64,000 nt of DNA, taken from contig NZ_CP021912.1 of NCBI RefSeq assembly GCF_003264115.1, positions 372,001 through 436,000 of the forward strand, given 5' to 3'. This stretch comes from Erythrobacter sp. KY5 (GTDB lineage Bacteria; Pseudomonadota; Alphaproteobacteria; Sphingomonadales; Sphingomonadaceae). The notes beneath the pieces are model-generated. The model made no database searches. It was given only the letters and a program-made list of their open reading frames with translations, and had not been told where the DNA came from. Positions 26,376-37,490 of the stretch are shown here, piece by piece. The position numbers and the translations under genes are program-made. The number at the start of each line of letters is the position of its first letter. Within the stretch, counting starts at the first letter, position 1.

Positions 26376-26413
26376 AAAAAAGGGCGGCGCCGCGTTGTGC
26401 GGGGCCGCCCTTT
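26376..26413 (-). terminator. rho-independent terminator after trcR
   Basis: On the minus strand a GGGCGGC...GCCGCCC stem (arms 26404-26410 and 26382-26388) is followed by a run of six or more T. It lies 17 bases past the trcR stop at 26430. Confidence 0.85.
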
Positions 26414-26429
26414 CTAACTGATTGAGCAA

Positions 26430-27254
26430 TCAGGCGTTGTTGTCGTCTTCTTCCGGGTCCGGTGCAGTCACCGCTTCTTCTTCGCTCGGCTCTGACGGAG
26501 CGAAGGCAGGAGGGGTCACACTATCGGGAGGCGTCACGCCATCTTCGCCCGCAGCTTCAGCAGCCCGCTTTTGCGCGAGCCATGCTTCGGCTTCCGCTTC
26601 CTGAGCGGCTTCGGCAGCAGCTTTGACGTTTGCTTCACGCTCAGCACGAAGCTCTTCGATCAGCTTGTCCTTGTCGCTGCGCGTGTCTTCGCCGACCACA
26701 ACTTCGGTTTCCTCGGTCACTCCGGCACGCTTGGCGGCCTTGGCTACCACGGCGTCGAGTTCACGCTGCGAACACAGGCCAAGGGTCACGGGATCCTTGG
26801 GCTGGATGTTCTGGATGTTCCAGTGCGAACGCTCGCGAATCGCGCCGATCGTGTTGCGGGTCGTACCAATCAGCTTTGAAATCTGCGCATCCGACACTTC
26901 GGGATGGTTGCGGAGAATCCATGCGATGCCATCGGGCTTGTCCTGACGCTTCGAAACCGGGGTGTAGCGCGGGCCCTTGGTCCGGGTCACTTCAACCGGC
27001 GCCTTGTGCATCTTGAGCGCGTATTCGGGGTCGGCCTGACCCTTCTCGATCTCCTCAAGCGTCAGTTCGCCGGCGTGAACCGGGTCACGGCCCGTATACT
27101 TGCTGCCCGCAAGGTCATCGGCCATCGCCTGGACTTCGAGAATGTGCAGGCCACAAAATGCAGCGATCTGCTCAAACGAAAGGCCGGTGTGGTCGACCAG
27201 CCAGGTAGCCGTGGCGTGCGGCATCAGCGGCTTGGGCTGATCCTTTTGTGCCAT
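26430..27254 (-). CDS. trcR: cell-cycle transcriptional regulator TrcR (DUF1013)
   Basis: 274 residues. The N-terminal domain (~1-165) matches DUF1013, an alphaproteobacteria-restricted family: MPHATATWLVDHTGLSFEQIA, FCGLHILEVQAMAD, and a helix-turn-helix-like stretch SDAQISKLIGTTRNTIGAIRER near residue 120 (given in parts). The C-terminal ~90 residues are Ala/Glu-rich, then Pro/acidic and probably disordered. In this family TrcR binds RNA polymerase and chromosomal DNA. The start ATG follows CGGAG at seven bases. A strong terminator closes the gene. Confidence 0.9.
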   Translation of the reverse strand: MAQKDQPKPLMPHATATWLVDHTGLSFEQIAAFCGLHILEVQAMADDLAGSKYTGRDPVHAGELTLEEIEKGQADPEYALKMHKAPVEVTRTKGPRYTPVSKRQDKPDGIAWILRNHPEVSDAQISKLIGTTRNTIGAIRERSHWNIQNIQPKDPVTLGLCSQRELDAVVAKAAKRAGVTEETEVVVGEDTRSDKDKLIEELRAEREANVKAAAEAAQEAEAEAWLAQKRAAEAAGEDGVTPPDSVTPPAFAPSEPSEEEAVTAPDPEEDDNNA

Positions 27255-27279
27255 GGGAAATCTCCGTTTAAAATATAAG

Positions 27280-27301
27280 GGCCGCCCCTTGCGGAGCGGC
27301 C
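27280..27301 (-). terminator. GCAA-tetraloop hairpin between the GT4 gene and trcR
   Basis: On the minus strand GGCCGCTCC-GCAA-GGGGCGGCC folds into a nine-pair stem (one G-T pair) with a GCAA tetraloop, then CTTATATTTT. It is about 113 bases past the GT4 stop and 25 bases before the trcR start. It may end the upstream transcript or lie in the trcR leader. Confidence 0.5.
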
Positions 27302-27414
27302 ACTGTGCGAGTGTCAGATAGGCTAAAGCGGTGCGCGCGGCAAGGTATTGCGTGAGTTTTGCTTAAGAGGGGTGCGGGCGAACAATCATTTGCGGCCAAA
27401 TTGCGGATCGTGCC

Positions 27415-28512
27415 TCACTCGGCGGTTGCGGCTTCGGACAAGGCGCGCTGCTCTTCGGTTAGCGGGGCCAACCCTTCCAGAAACTGGCGCGTGGCCGCTT
27501 CCCACGAAAACTCTGCACCATAGGCTGCGCATTCGTTTCGGTCGCAAAGGCGCGCAGCGTCAATCGCGCGCGCAAGGTCCTCAGACATCGCGCCGACCCT
27601 GGTGTTGAGGATATCGACCGGCCCAGCGACCGGAAAAGCCGCCACCGGAGTTCCGCAGGCGAGCGCTTCTATCATTACGAGGCCGAAGGTGTCGGTCCTG
27701 CTTGGAAAGACGAACACATCGGCGGCAGCATAGCAGCCCGCCAGTTCGGTTCCTGTCCGCTTGCCGAGGAAGATTGCGTCGGGAAACTGCGCCTCAAGCG
27801 AAGCGCGCGCCGGGCCATCGCCGACCACAACCTTGGTCCCCGGATACTCGCTCGACAAAAAGGCCTCGACATTCTTTTCGACGGCGACCCTTCCGACATA
27901 AAGCAGGATCGGGCCGGTAAGCCCCGCGAATTCCTGAGGCGCTGGCGCATCAGGAGAGAAGCATTCCAGATCGACACCGCGGCTCCAATGCGCGAGCCTC
28001 GTCAGCCCTTCTTTGCGCAATTCCTGGCGGATACTTTCGGTCGCGACCATCACGCGTTCGGCAGGGCCGTGAAACCAGCGGATATACGGCCAGAATGCGC
28101 TCGCCGGGAGACCTGTACGCCGCGAGATATAGTCGGGAAACTGCGTGTGGTACGCTGTCGTGAACGGAACCTTGCGGCCAGTGCAATAGCGGCGCGCCGC
28201 AAATCCCAGCGGACCCTCGGTCGCGATGTGCACCGCATCAGGGTCAATGCTGGCGAGTTGCCGCCCGACCGCACCGGGTAGCGTCAGGGCAAGCCGGATT
28301 TCGGGATATGTCGGCGCCGGGATGCTGGGATATTGCTCGGGCGAGATGACCGTCACCTCATATCCCCATGCGCGCAGCATCTCGCACGTCGTAGACAAGG
28401 TGCGGACCACCCCGTTCACCTGCGGAAACCAGGCATCGGTCACAATTGCAATCGAATGCGGTTCGTTAGGGGCACCCCAAGTTACAGGGGAGACTGGCGA
28501 AAGTGCGTTCAT
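27415..28512 (-). CDS. glycosyltransferase family 4 protein (GT-B, glycolipid-type)
   Basis: 365 residues, two Rossmann-like halves. N terminus: IAIVTDAWFPQVNGVVRTL, the acceptor side typical of SqdX/MgtA-like lipid glycosyltransferases. C terminus: HWSRGVDLECFSP, GPILLYVGRVAVEKN and SRTDTFGLVMIEALACGTP, which holds the E-x7-E nucleotide-sugar motif. It probably glycosylates a membrane lipid or a lipid-linked precursor. Its start overlaps the stop of the LpxH-like gene (ATGA), so both are in one operon. Substrate unknown. Confidence 0.88.
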   Translation of the reverse strand: MNALSPVSPVTWGAPNEPHSIAIVTDAWFPQVNGVVRTLSTTCEMLRAWGYEVTVISPEQYPSIPAPTYPEIRLALTLPGAVGRQLASIDPDAVHIATEGPLGFAARRYCTGRKVPFTTAYHTQFPDYISRRTGLPASAFWPYIRWFHGPAERVMVATESIRQELRKEGLTRLAHWSRGVDLECFSPDAPAPQEFAGLTGPILLYVGRVAVEKNVEAFLSSEYPGTKVVVGDGPARASLEAQFPDAIFLGKRTGTELAGCYAAADVFVFPSRTDTFGLVMIEALACGTPVAAFPVAGPVDILNTRVGAMSEDLARAIDAARLCDRNECAAYGAEFSWEAATRQFLEGLAPLTEEQRALSEAATAE

Positions 28513-29510
28513 GCCGCCTCCTGTTCGCGCCTTTCGCTCGGCTCCTCGTCAACCGAAGGGACTTGCAGCCCTTGATGAGCGTCTATCAGATCGGGGGCAG
28601 TCTGGCGCTCGATCACCGCGTTGCGGTCTGCGATTACATCAGCCCAGTTGAGGATTTCCATCGTGCCGTCGTGATGCTCGACCAAGGCATTGCACCCCTC
28701 GACCCAGTCGCCATCGTTCCAGTATTCGACCGTCCTTCCGCCGAACTCGAACTTGCGAAATTCAGCGGTGTGGATGTGGCCGCAGACAACACCGTCAACC
28801 CCGCGCTCACCGGCAGCCTTGGCGACGACTTCCTCGTACTTGCCGATAAACTCGACCGCGTTCTTCACCTTGTGCTTGGCCGCCTTCGACAGCGACCAAT
28901 ACGGCTTGCCCATCGCCTTTCGCACCGTATTGACGAGGACATTGAGCTTCATGGCCGTAACATAAGCCCAGTCGCCAACGAAGGCGAGCCAGCGCTGTGA
29001 CAGCATGACCGCATCGAATTCGTCCCCGTGAAGCACCATGAGGCGGCGTCCATCGATCGTATCATGAAAGGCCGCGCGGCGAATTTCGATGCCGCCAAAG
29101 TTCAAGCCAGTGAACTGCCGGAACATCTCGTCGTGATTGCCCGGAATGTAGACGATCCGCGTCCCACGCTTTGCACGCTTGAGCACACGCCAGAAGATGT
29201 CGTTGTGCGTTGAGGGCCAGTAAAATTTCTTTTTCAAGCGCCAGCCATCGATAATGTCGCCCACCAGATACATCGTTTCGCTGTCGGTGTGGTCGAGGAA
29301 ATCAATCAGCATCTCCGCGTTGCAGCCCTTGGTGCCCAGATGCACATCGCTGATCCAGATCGTGCGGAACCTGGTGCGCTTGATGCCTACGGGTTCGGGC
29401 GAGGTCAGCCGGGCACTGATCTGCGAAACGGGCAGATTGGCGACCTTTCCCATGTCGGAACCCATGTCGGAGAAGTCCCCGGTCTGATCTTGCAGCATGA
29501 AATCAGTCAT
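28509..29510 (-). CDS. UDP-2,3-diacylglucosamine diphosphatase-like metallophosphoesterase (LpxH family)
   Basis: 333 residues from ATG 29510, which has AGAGGCGAG upstream; in-frame ATGs at 29528 and 29552 are alternatives. The calcineurin-type metal motifs are complete: WISDVHLGTKG, LVGDIIDGW, YIPGNHDEMF, VLHGDEFDAV and VCGHIHTAEF. This subgroup is related to LpxH, which makes lipid X in lipid A synthesis, but is longer (LpxH is ~240 residues). Coupling to a glycolipid-type GT suggests phospholipid or glycolipid head-group processing. Not necessarily the essential LpxH. Confidence 0.85.
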   Translation of the reverse strand: MTDFMLQDQTGDFSDMGSDMGKVANLPVSQISARLTSPEPVGIKRTRFRTIWISDVHLGTKGCNAEMLIDFLDHTDSETMYLVGDIIDGWRLKKKFYWPSTHNDIFWRVLKRAKRGTRIVYIPGNHDEMFRQFTGLNFGGIEIRRAAFHDTIDGRRLMVLHGDEFDAVMLSQRWLAFVGDWAYVTAMKLNVLVNTVRKAMGKPYWSLSKAAKHKVKNAVEFIGKYEEVVAKAAGERGVDGVVCGHIHTAEFRKFEFGGRTVEYWNDGDWVEGCNALVEHHDGTMEILNWADVIADRNAVIERQTAPDLIDAHQGLQVPSVDEEPSERREQEAA

Positions 29511-29660
29511 GGGCTCGCCTCTTCGCATTGCCGTGCTTTCCAACGGTTGCATGGCAGAGCAATGTTACAGGCGATTCACAGCACAGTGACGTTTCCGCGT
29601 CATTTTGCGGCTAAATGACGGTCACGTTGCAGGAGAGCATGAAGGTCGGTGCGACCGTCT

Positions 29661-30290
29661 CTATGTCATGGGGACGAAGCGCGGGAGCGAACAGATGCGA
29701 TCGATCCACGGGCCAAGCTCGGGATAATCGGCAAGCTTGAAGCCGCCTTCTCCCGCAACATGGGTGTACGCGAACAGCGCGATATCGGCGAGGGTAACCT
29801 TGTCGCCGCACAGGAAGTCGCTCTTCGCAAGCTCGGTATTCATCACCGACAAGGCGTCGCATCCCGCGATCCGCTTTGCCATGACCTGCGCTCGCTGCTG
29901 ATCGGACAGGTTCGCCTCGCCCACGAATGTCAGCCAGAACCGCAAGGTCGCGACATTGGGTTCGTGATTATACTGCTCGAAGAACATCCAGCGCAGCATA
30001 TCGGCCTGCGCATATCGTTCTTGCGGGATCAGATCGGAGTCGCTCGCAAGATACCAGCACGCAGCGTTGCTTTCCGGCAGGAAGCGGACGTTTTTTCCGT
30101 CACGGATTTCGAGAACGGGGATGCGACCGTTCGAATTGATCTTTCCGAGGAATTCGGGCGTGCGCGTATCGCCTGCCATGATGTCGTATTGCCGCGTCGC
30201 GAGCGGAAGATCGAGCAGGGCTGCAGTCAGCTTGATCTTGTAGCAATTGCCACTGCGCGGGTCCTCGTGAAGCGTCAGCTGCTCAGCCAC
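29661..30290 (-). CDS. glutathione S-transferase family protein
   Basis: 209 residues starting at GTG 30290, which overlaps the upstream stop by eight bases and has GAGG seven bases before it. The N-terminal thioredoxin fold shows LHEDPRSGNCYKIKL, INSNGRIPVLEI (cis-Pro) and ESNAACWYLA (glutathione-binding Glu-Ser). The all-helical C-terminal domain follows, with LCGDKVTLADIALFAYTH, the GST N-capping box. It conjugates or exchanges glutathione on electrophiles in the cytoplasm. Co-transcribed with a quinone oxidoreductase, which suggests electrophile or quinone detoxification. Confidence 0.9.
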   Translation of the reverse strand: MAEQLTLHEDPRSGNCYKIKLTAALLDLPLATRQYDIMAGDTRTPEFLGKINSNGRIPVLEIRDGKNVRFLPESNAACWYLASDSDLIPQERYAQADMLRWMFFEQYNHEPNVATLRFWLTFVGEANLSDQQRAQVMAKRIAGCDALSVMNTELAKSDFLCGDKVTLADIALFAYTHVAGEGGFKLADYPELGPWIDRICSLPRFVPMT

Positions 30291-31305
30291 CGCAAACCTC
30301 CAGCACGATCTTTCCGATATGCTCGCCCGCTTCCATCCGGGCATGCGCAGCGGCCGCTTCGCTTAGCAGAAAGGTCTGGTCCATTACCGGGGAAAGCTCG
30401 CCCGATGTGAAAAGCGGCCATGCGTTGGCCGCAATCTCATCAGCAAGCGCCGCCTTGAAAGCGTCCGAGCGGGGGCGAAGCGTTGATCCGGTAAGCGTGA
30501 GGCGCTTCATCATCACTATCGGCATGAACAGCTCAGCCTTGGCCCCGCCGAGCATCGCAATAGTGACATGGCGTCCATCTTCGGCGAGGCATTGAAGATT
30601 GCGCGGCACATAGTCCCCCGAAACCATGTCGAGGACCACGTTCACGCCGGCACCGCCGGTGTGATCTTTGATCACCTCGACGAAGTCTTGCTCACGGTAA
30701 TTGATCGCAAGATCAGCGCCGAGATCACGCGCGGCCTGACACTTGGCTTCATCGCCGCAGGTCACGATCACCTCGATGTCGAACGCCTTGGCAAGCATGA
30801 TCGCCATCGTGCCGATGCCGCTGGTGCCGCCATGTACGAGCAGGCGCTCACCATCGCGGACCATGCCTCGCTCAAACACATTGTGCCAGACCGTGAAGAG
30901 CGTTTCGGGCAATGCGGCGGCAGTTTTGAGGTCCATCCCATCGGGCAGGGCGAGGCAATGTTGCCACGGCGCAGTGCAGAATTCCGCATATCCGCCGCCG
31001 GGAGTGAGCGCCGCGACGCGTTGGCCGAGCATTTCAGCCGGAACGTTGCTGCCAATCGCGACAACTTCGCCTGCCACTTCGAGGCCGGGAAGCGGCGATG
31101 CGCCCGGAGGCGGCGGATACATCCCGGCCCGTTGCGCGCAATCCGGGCGGTTCACCCCCGCAAAAGCAACCTTGATCAGAACATCGTCTTTTTTGGGTGC
31201 GGGCGTGGCGGTCTGCTCGATGCGCAAAACCTCGGGCCCGCCCGGAGAATCAAATCCTACGGCCCGCATAGTGTCAGGAATGACTGGCGCCTTCGCCTCA
31301 AGCAT
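30283..31305 (-). CDS. NAD(P)H-quinone oxidoreductase (zinc-free MDR family, PIG3-like)
   Basis: 340 residues from ATG 31305, with GGGGGCAG upstream; a second ATG at 31269 begins the conserved domain (MRAVGFDSPGGPEVL). The GroES-like half has FAGVNRPDCAQRAGMYPPPPG and the Rossmann half has VHGGTSGIGTMAIMLAKAF. The cysteines that bind catalytic zinc in alcohol dehydrogenases are absent, as in quinone oxidoreductases. It reduces quinones with NADPH. Eight-base overlap with the GST gene downstream. Confidence 0.9.
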   Translation of the reverse strand: MLEAKAPVIPDTMRAVGFDSPGGPEVLRIEQTATPAPKKDDVLIKVAFAGVNRPDCAQRAGMYPPPPGASPLPGLEVAGEVVAIGSNVPAEMLGQRVAALTPGGGYAEFCTAPWQHCLALPDGMDLKTAAALPETLFTVWHNVFERGMVRDGERLLVHGGTSGIGTMAIMLAKAFDIEVIVTCGDEAKCQAARDLGADLAINYREQDFVEVIKDHTGGAGVNVVLDMVSGDYVPRNLQCLAEDGRHVTIAMLGGAKAELFMPIVMMKRLTLTGSTLRPRSDAFKAALADEIAANAWPLFTSGELSPVMDQTFLLSEAAAAHARMEAGEHIGKIVLEVCGG

Positions 31306-31422
31306 GAATTCTGCCCCCGGAAGTGACGATCGGCGCCCGATGCGACGATCGAAGATGCGGACAGCGGAAATACAGACCAAGCGCATTGACAGCAAGCCGC
31401 GTGTCGAGCGATGTTACCGGTA

Positions 31423-31626
31423 ATGGACGACCTTGATCTCCCGCGCCCCAAAGGGGACGCCGCCAGCAAGCTGGCCGGGGAAGACCTTGCACCTTACTCG
31501 CAAGACGAACTGACAGAGCGGATCGCTCTGCTCGAAGCCGAGATAGAGAGGGTGAGGACACATCGCGACAAGGCAAGTGCTCATCGCGCTGCGGCAGATG
31601 CGCTTTTTAACAGGCCTGGATCATGA
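31423..31626 (+). CDS. DUF1192 domain-containing small protein
   Basis: 67 residues from ATG 31423 (an ATG four codons earlier at 31411 is possible). The sequence DDLDLPRPKGDAASKLAGED followed by SQDELTERIALLEAEIERV is the DUF1192 pattern: a Pro/Gly head, then one amphipathic helix with heptads. The family is found in alphaproteobacteria and has no known function. It is divergent from the quinone oxidoreductase gene, with about 117 bases between. Confidence 0.85.
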   Translation: MDDLDLPRPKGDAASKLAGEDLAPYSQDELTERIALLEAEIERVRTHRDKASAHRAAADALFNRPGS

Positions 31627-31748
31627 TCGCTTTTGCGAAGCCCTTTTCGGATTCGCAATTACGAAGACTCGCCCCATATATTTCGAACAACCATCCCTTT
31701 GCTTCGACTGTCGGAGCATTTTTCGCCCCCCAACAGAGACCCTAATCC

Positions 31749-34154
<2,406 letters not shown>

Positions 34155-34174
34155 TCAAGCTTTAATCGAAAACG

Positions 34175-34208
34175 GGGCGCGGGAGGGGAAACCTTCTCGC
34201 GCCCTTTT
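34175..34208 (+). terminator. rho-independent terminator after clpA
   Basis: GGGCGCGGGAGG (34175-34186) pairs with CCTTCTCGCGCCC (34192-34204), with a small bulge, followed by TTTT. It is about 20 bases past the clpA stop and separates clpA from the DNA repair module. Confidence 0.8.
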
Positions 34209-34220
34209 CGTAGTTAGATC

Positions 34221-35258
34221 ATGCAGAAACCTCCCGCATCCCATTGGATCCGGCCCGAGCCGTGGGGCATTCACGTGGCCCCCGCCGATGTGTGGATTGA
34301 TCCGGGCCGGGCGGTTTCGCGCGCGCTCGTCACGCATGGGCACGCAGACCATGCGCGCGGCGGACATGGCGAAACCCTCGCCACGCCTGAAACGCTCGCG
34401 ATCATGGAATTGCGCTACCGCACGGGCTCGCAGGACGAGGCCGGAGAGATCCCGCACAAGGCGATCCCCGTGGAATATGGCGAGACAGTCAGCCTTGGTG
34501 GCGGCGTCGATGCGACCTTCATCCCCGCAGGGCACGTCCTCGGCTCCGCACAAGTCCTGCTGGAACATGCCGGCGAGCGGGTGATCGTCACTGGGGACTA
34601 CAAGAGACGCCCTGACCCCACCTGCGCACCTTTCAAAGTTGCGCCATGCGACATCTTCATCACCGAGGCGACCTTCGGCCTGCCTGTGTTCACCCATCCG
34701 CCGATTGCCGAAGAGATGGCGAAGCTGCTTTCAGCGCTTGAAGCGCATCCCGACCAGTGCGTGCTCGTCGGCGCCTATGCGCTTGGCAAAGCGCAGCGCG
34801 TGATCGCCGAATTGCGCGCAGCAGGGCATGGCGAGCCGATCTACCTTCACGGGGCACTCGAAAAGATGTGCCGTCTCTACGAACGGCACGGCGTCAGCCT
34901 CGGCGAACTGCGCCTTGTGAGCGATCATTCCAAGGAAGAGATGCAGGGCAGCATCGTCATGGCCCCGCCCAGTGCACTGAACGATCGCTGGAGCAGGCGG
35001 CTGCCCAATCCGATCACCGCGATGGCTTCGGGCTGGATGCGAGTGCGCCAGCGCGCTCGCCAGCGCGGCGTCGAATTGCCACTGGTGATATCGGACCATG
35101 CCGACTGGAATGAGCTGACGGACACGATCGTGGAGGTAAACCCGCAGGAAACCTGGATCACACATGGTCGCGAGGAGGCCCTTCTGCGCTGGTGCGAACT
35201 CCATCAACGCCGCGCGAGAGCCTTGGCTCTGGTTGGACGCGAGGACGAGGATGACTAG
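34221..35258 (+). CDS. ligase-associated DNA exonuclease (beta-CASP metallo-beta-lactamase fold)
   Basis: 345 residues. The metal-binding signature THGHADHARGG lies near residue 38 (HxHxDH), with ITGDYKRRPDPT (given without the first residues), FITEATFGLPVF and LVGAYALGKAQRVI as further family features. It belongs to the beta-CASP exonucleases found beside ATP-dependent DNA ligases in bacteria and thought to process DNA ends before sealing. In the usual module the ligase gene follows directly; here a YdeI-family gene lies between them. Its stop overlaps the next start by eight bases. Confidence 0.92.
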   Translation: MQKPPASHWIRPEPWGIHVAPADVWIDPGRAVSRALVTHGHADHARGGHGETLATPETLAIMELRYRTGSQDEAGEIPHKAIPVEYGETVSLGGGVDATFIPAGHVLGSAQVLLEHAGERVIVTGDYKRRPDPTCAPFKVAPCDIFITEATFGLPVFTHPPIAEEMAKLLSALEAHPDQCVLVGAYALGKAQRVIAELRAAGHGEPIYLHGALEKMCRLYERHGVSLGELRLVSDHSKEEMQGSIVMAPPSALNDRWSRRLPNPITAMASGWMRVRQRARQRGVELPLVISDHADWNELTDTIVEVNPQETWITHGREEALLRWCELHQRRARALALVGREDEDD

Positions 35259-35847
35259 GCGGCTAGATCAACTGGAGCGCGTAGAGGTTACGAGCCGCGA
35301 CGAGCTGAGGGCCTGGCTTGATGCGAACCATGCGACCGCGCACTCTTGCTGGCTCGTCACATTCAAAAGGACGGGAGGCGATAAGTATCTCTCATACAAC
35401 AGTGTTGTCGAGGAGCTGCTTTGCTTTGGCTGGATCGACAGCCTACCGCGCGCGCTCGATGAGCGGCGCACTATGCTTCTCATTTCTCCTAGGAAGCCAG
35501 GGAGCAACTGGTCCAAGGACAATCGTGATCGGGTCAAAAAGCTCGAAGCAGAAGGTCGTATGCACCTCGCCGGCCATGAATGCCTCGCTTTGGCTAAACG
35601 CGATGGCTCCTGGGAGAGGCTCAAGCAAACTGAGACCGGAGAAGCGCCGCTGGATCTGGCAAGGGCGTTGGAAGAAGCAGGGGCGAGCGACCAGTGGGAC
35701 GCCTTCTCGCTTTCGGTCCGCCGTCGGTCGCTCGAATTGTTGCTGGCCGCCAAACTCCCCCAAACGCGTGCAAACCGCATAGAGAGAATCGTAAAGGCAA
35801 GTGTCGCCGGCGAGGACCCAACCCTGTGGAGGCCCAAAGCGCAATGA
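35251..35847 (+). CDS. YdeI/OmpD-associated family protein, inserted in the ligase module
   Basis: 198 residues from ATG 35251, overlapping the exonuclease stop. The family core is visible: SHCWLVTFKR-like segment HSCWLVTFKRTGGDKYL, VVEELLCFGWIDSLPRALDE, and ISPRKPGSNWSKDNRDRV. YdeI-family proteins are of poorly known function; some are linked to envelope stress or peptide resistance. Base use is unlike its neighbours: bases 35341-35400 are 29/60 G+C against 38/60 at 36481-36540, and AGG, CTA, GTA and TCA codons recur. Its stop shares ATGA with the ligase start. Likely a recent insertion that kept translational coupling. Confidence 0.85.
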   Translation: MTRRLDQLERVEVTSRDELRAWLDANHATAHSCWLVTFKRTGGDKYLSYNSVVEELLCFGWIDSLPRALDERRTMLLISPRKPGSNWSKDNRDRVKKLEAEGRMHLAGHECLALAKRDGSWERLKQTETGEAPLDLARALEEAGASDQWDAFSLSVRRRSLELLLAAKLPQTRANRIERIVKASVAGEDPTLWRPKAQ

Positions 35848-37439
35848 AGGCCTTCTCGACCCTCCTCGACACTCTGGTCTACACCACCAGCCGCAATCGC
35901 AAGCTTGCGCTGATCGCCGAATATCTTCGCGAAACCCCTGATCCTGATCGCGGATGGGCACTCGCCGCGCTTACGGGAGAGCTCGACTTTCCCGCGGTCA
36001 AGAGTTCGACCATCCGCAACCTGATGAAGGATCGGGTCGATCCGGTTCTCTGGACATTGAGCCGCGATTTTGTCGGAGATACTGCAGAAACAGCAAGCCT
36101 GCTCTGGCCCGAGCCCGGCGTTGTCGACGACGACCCGCCGAGTGTGTCGCAGGTGGTCGAGCTGCTTTCCTCACTCAACCGCAACACCGCTCCCAAGGAA
36201 CTGCCGGGCCTGCTCGACAGGCTCGATCCCAATGGCCGTTTTGCGCTTATCAAGCTGGCCACGGGAGGTATGCGCATCGGCGTTTCCGCTCGCCTTGCCA
36301 AGACCGCTTTTGCGCTGGCCTTCGACGTCTCAGTGGAGGAGGTCGAGGAATACTGGCACGCGTTGGAGGCGCCCTATCCCACCCTGTTCGCCTGGGGTGC
36401 GGATGGCGCAGATCCGCCCGATGTCTCGAATACCCCGCGCTTCCGACCGTTTATGCTGGCGCACCCCCTGGAAGACACGAAAGTCGACCTCCAGGACTAC
36501 GCCGCCGAGTGGAAATGGGACGGCATCCGCGTCCAGCTTGTTCGCGTCGGTGGAGAGACGCGGCTCTATTCGCGCTCCGGTGACGACATTTCTGCGACTT
36601 TTCCCGAATTGCTCGATGTGCTGCCGTTGGATGCAGTGCTAGATGGCGAGTTGCTGGTGCGCGGCGATGTGCAGGGCGGCGAACAAGGCGGGGCGGCCAG
36701 CTTCAATGCCTTGCAGCAACGGCTTGGGCGCAAGACTGTGTCGAAGAAGATGCTTGCCGAATCCCCAGCATTCGTGAGGCTTTACGATGCACTGATCCTC
36801 GAAGGGAATGACCTGCGCGAGCAACTCTGGACCGACCGGCGCACTGCTCTCGAAGCGCTGATGAGCCAGATGCCCGCCTCTCACTTTGACCTGTCGGAAA
36901 TCGTCGAAGCGCGCGATTTCGATCACCTTGCCCAAATCCGCGAAGGCACCCGCGATGACGCAATCGAGGGCCTTATGCTGAAGGCAAAGGACAGCCCATA
37001 CATCGCCGGACGCAAGGTCGGTTACTGGTACAAGTGGAAGCGCGATCCGCTGCTGATCGATTGCGTCCTCATGTATGCGCAGCGCGGCTCCGGCAAACGG
37101 TCGAGCTTTTATTCGGACTACACATTCGGTTGCTGGGATGGCGATCCGGACGAGGGGGCGGAACTGCTGCCCGTCGGCAAAGCCTATTCCGGTTTCACGG
37201 ATGCAGAGCTCAAGAAGCTCGACAAGCTTGTACGCCAGACAACGCTCAACCGGTTCGGTCCGGTGCGCGAGGTCGAGCGTACGCTCGTATTCGAGGTCGC
37301 ATTCGACAGCGTGCATTCATCGAAGCGCCACAAGTCAGGCCTCGCCATGCGCTTCCCGCGCATTCACCGCATCCGCTGGGACAAGCCGGTCCATGAGGCC
37401 GACCGGATCGAAACAATTCGTGCACTCATTCGGGATTGA
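35844..37439 (+). CDS. ATP-dependent DNA ligase (bacterial ligase-exonuclease module type)
   Basis: 531 residues from ATG 35844 (ATGA overlap); the longer frame reaches back into the preceding gene. An N-terminal alpha-helical DNA-binding domain (~1-190), then the adenylation domain with EWKWDGIRVQ, in which Lys224 is the predicted nucleophile, YSRSGDDISATFPEL, DGELLVRG and GLMLKAKDSPYIAGR; an OB domain closes with YWYKWKRDPLLIDCV. It seals nicks with ATP, whereas the replicative ligase of bacteria uses NAD. Paired with the exonuclease at 34221; the helicase and phosphoesterase often found with them are absent downstream. Confidence 0.94.
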   Translation: MKAFSTLLDTLVYTTSRNRKLALIAEYLRETPDPDRGWALAALTGELDFPAVKSSTIRNLMKDRVDPVLWTLSRDFVGDTAETASLLWPEPGVVDDDPPSVSQVVELLSSLNRNTAPKELPGLLDRLDPNGRFALIKLATGGMRIGVSARLAKTAFALAFDVSVEEVEEYWHALEAPYPTLFAWGADGADPPDVSNTPRFRPFMLAHPLEDTKVDLQDYAAEWKWDGIRVQLVRVGGETRLYSRSGDDISATFPELLDVLPLDAVLDGELLVRGDVQGGEQGGAASFNALQQRLGRKTVSKKMLAESPAFVRLYDALILEGNDLREQLWTDRRTALEALMSQMPASHFDLSEIVEARDFDHLAQIREGTRDDAIEGLMLKAKDSPYIAGRKVGYWYKWKRDPLLIDCVLMYAQRGSGKRSSFYSDYTFGCWDGDPDEGAELLPVGKAYSGFTDAELKKLDKLVRQTTLNRFGPVREVERTLVFEVAFDSVHSSKRHKSGLAMRFPRIHRIRWDKPVHEADRIETIRALIRD

Positions 37440-37490
37440 GTTGCACTTCGCAACTGGATCGCTAATCTTCTCGCAGAGGAGAACATTTTC

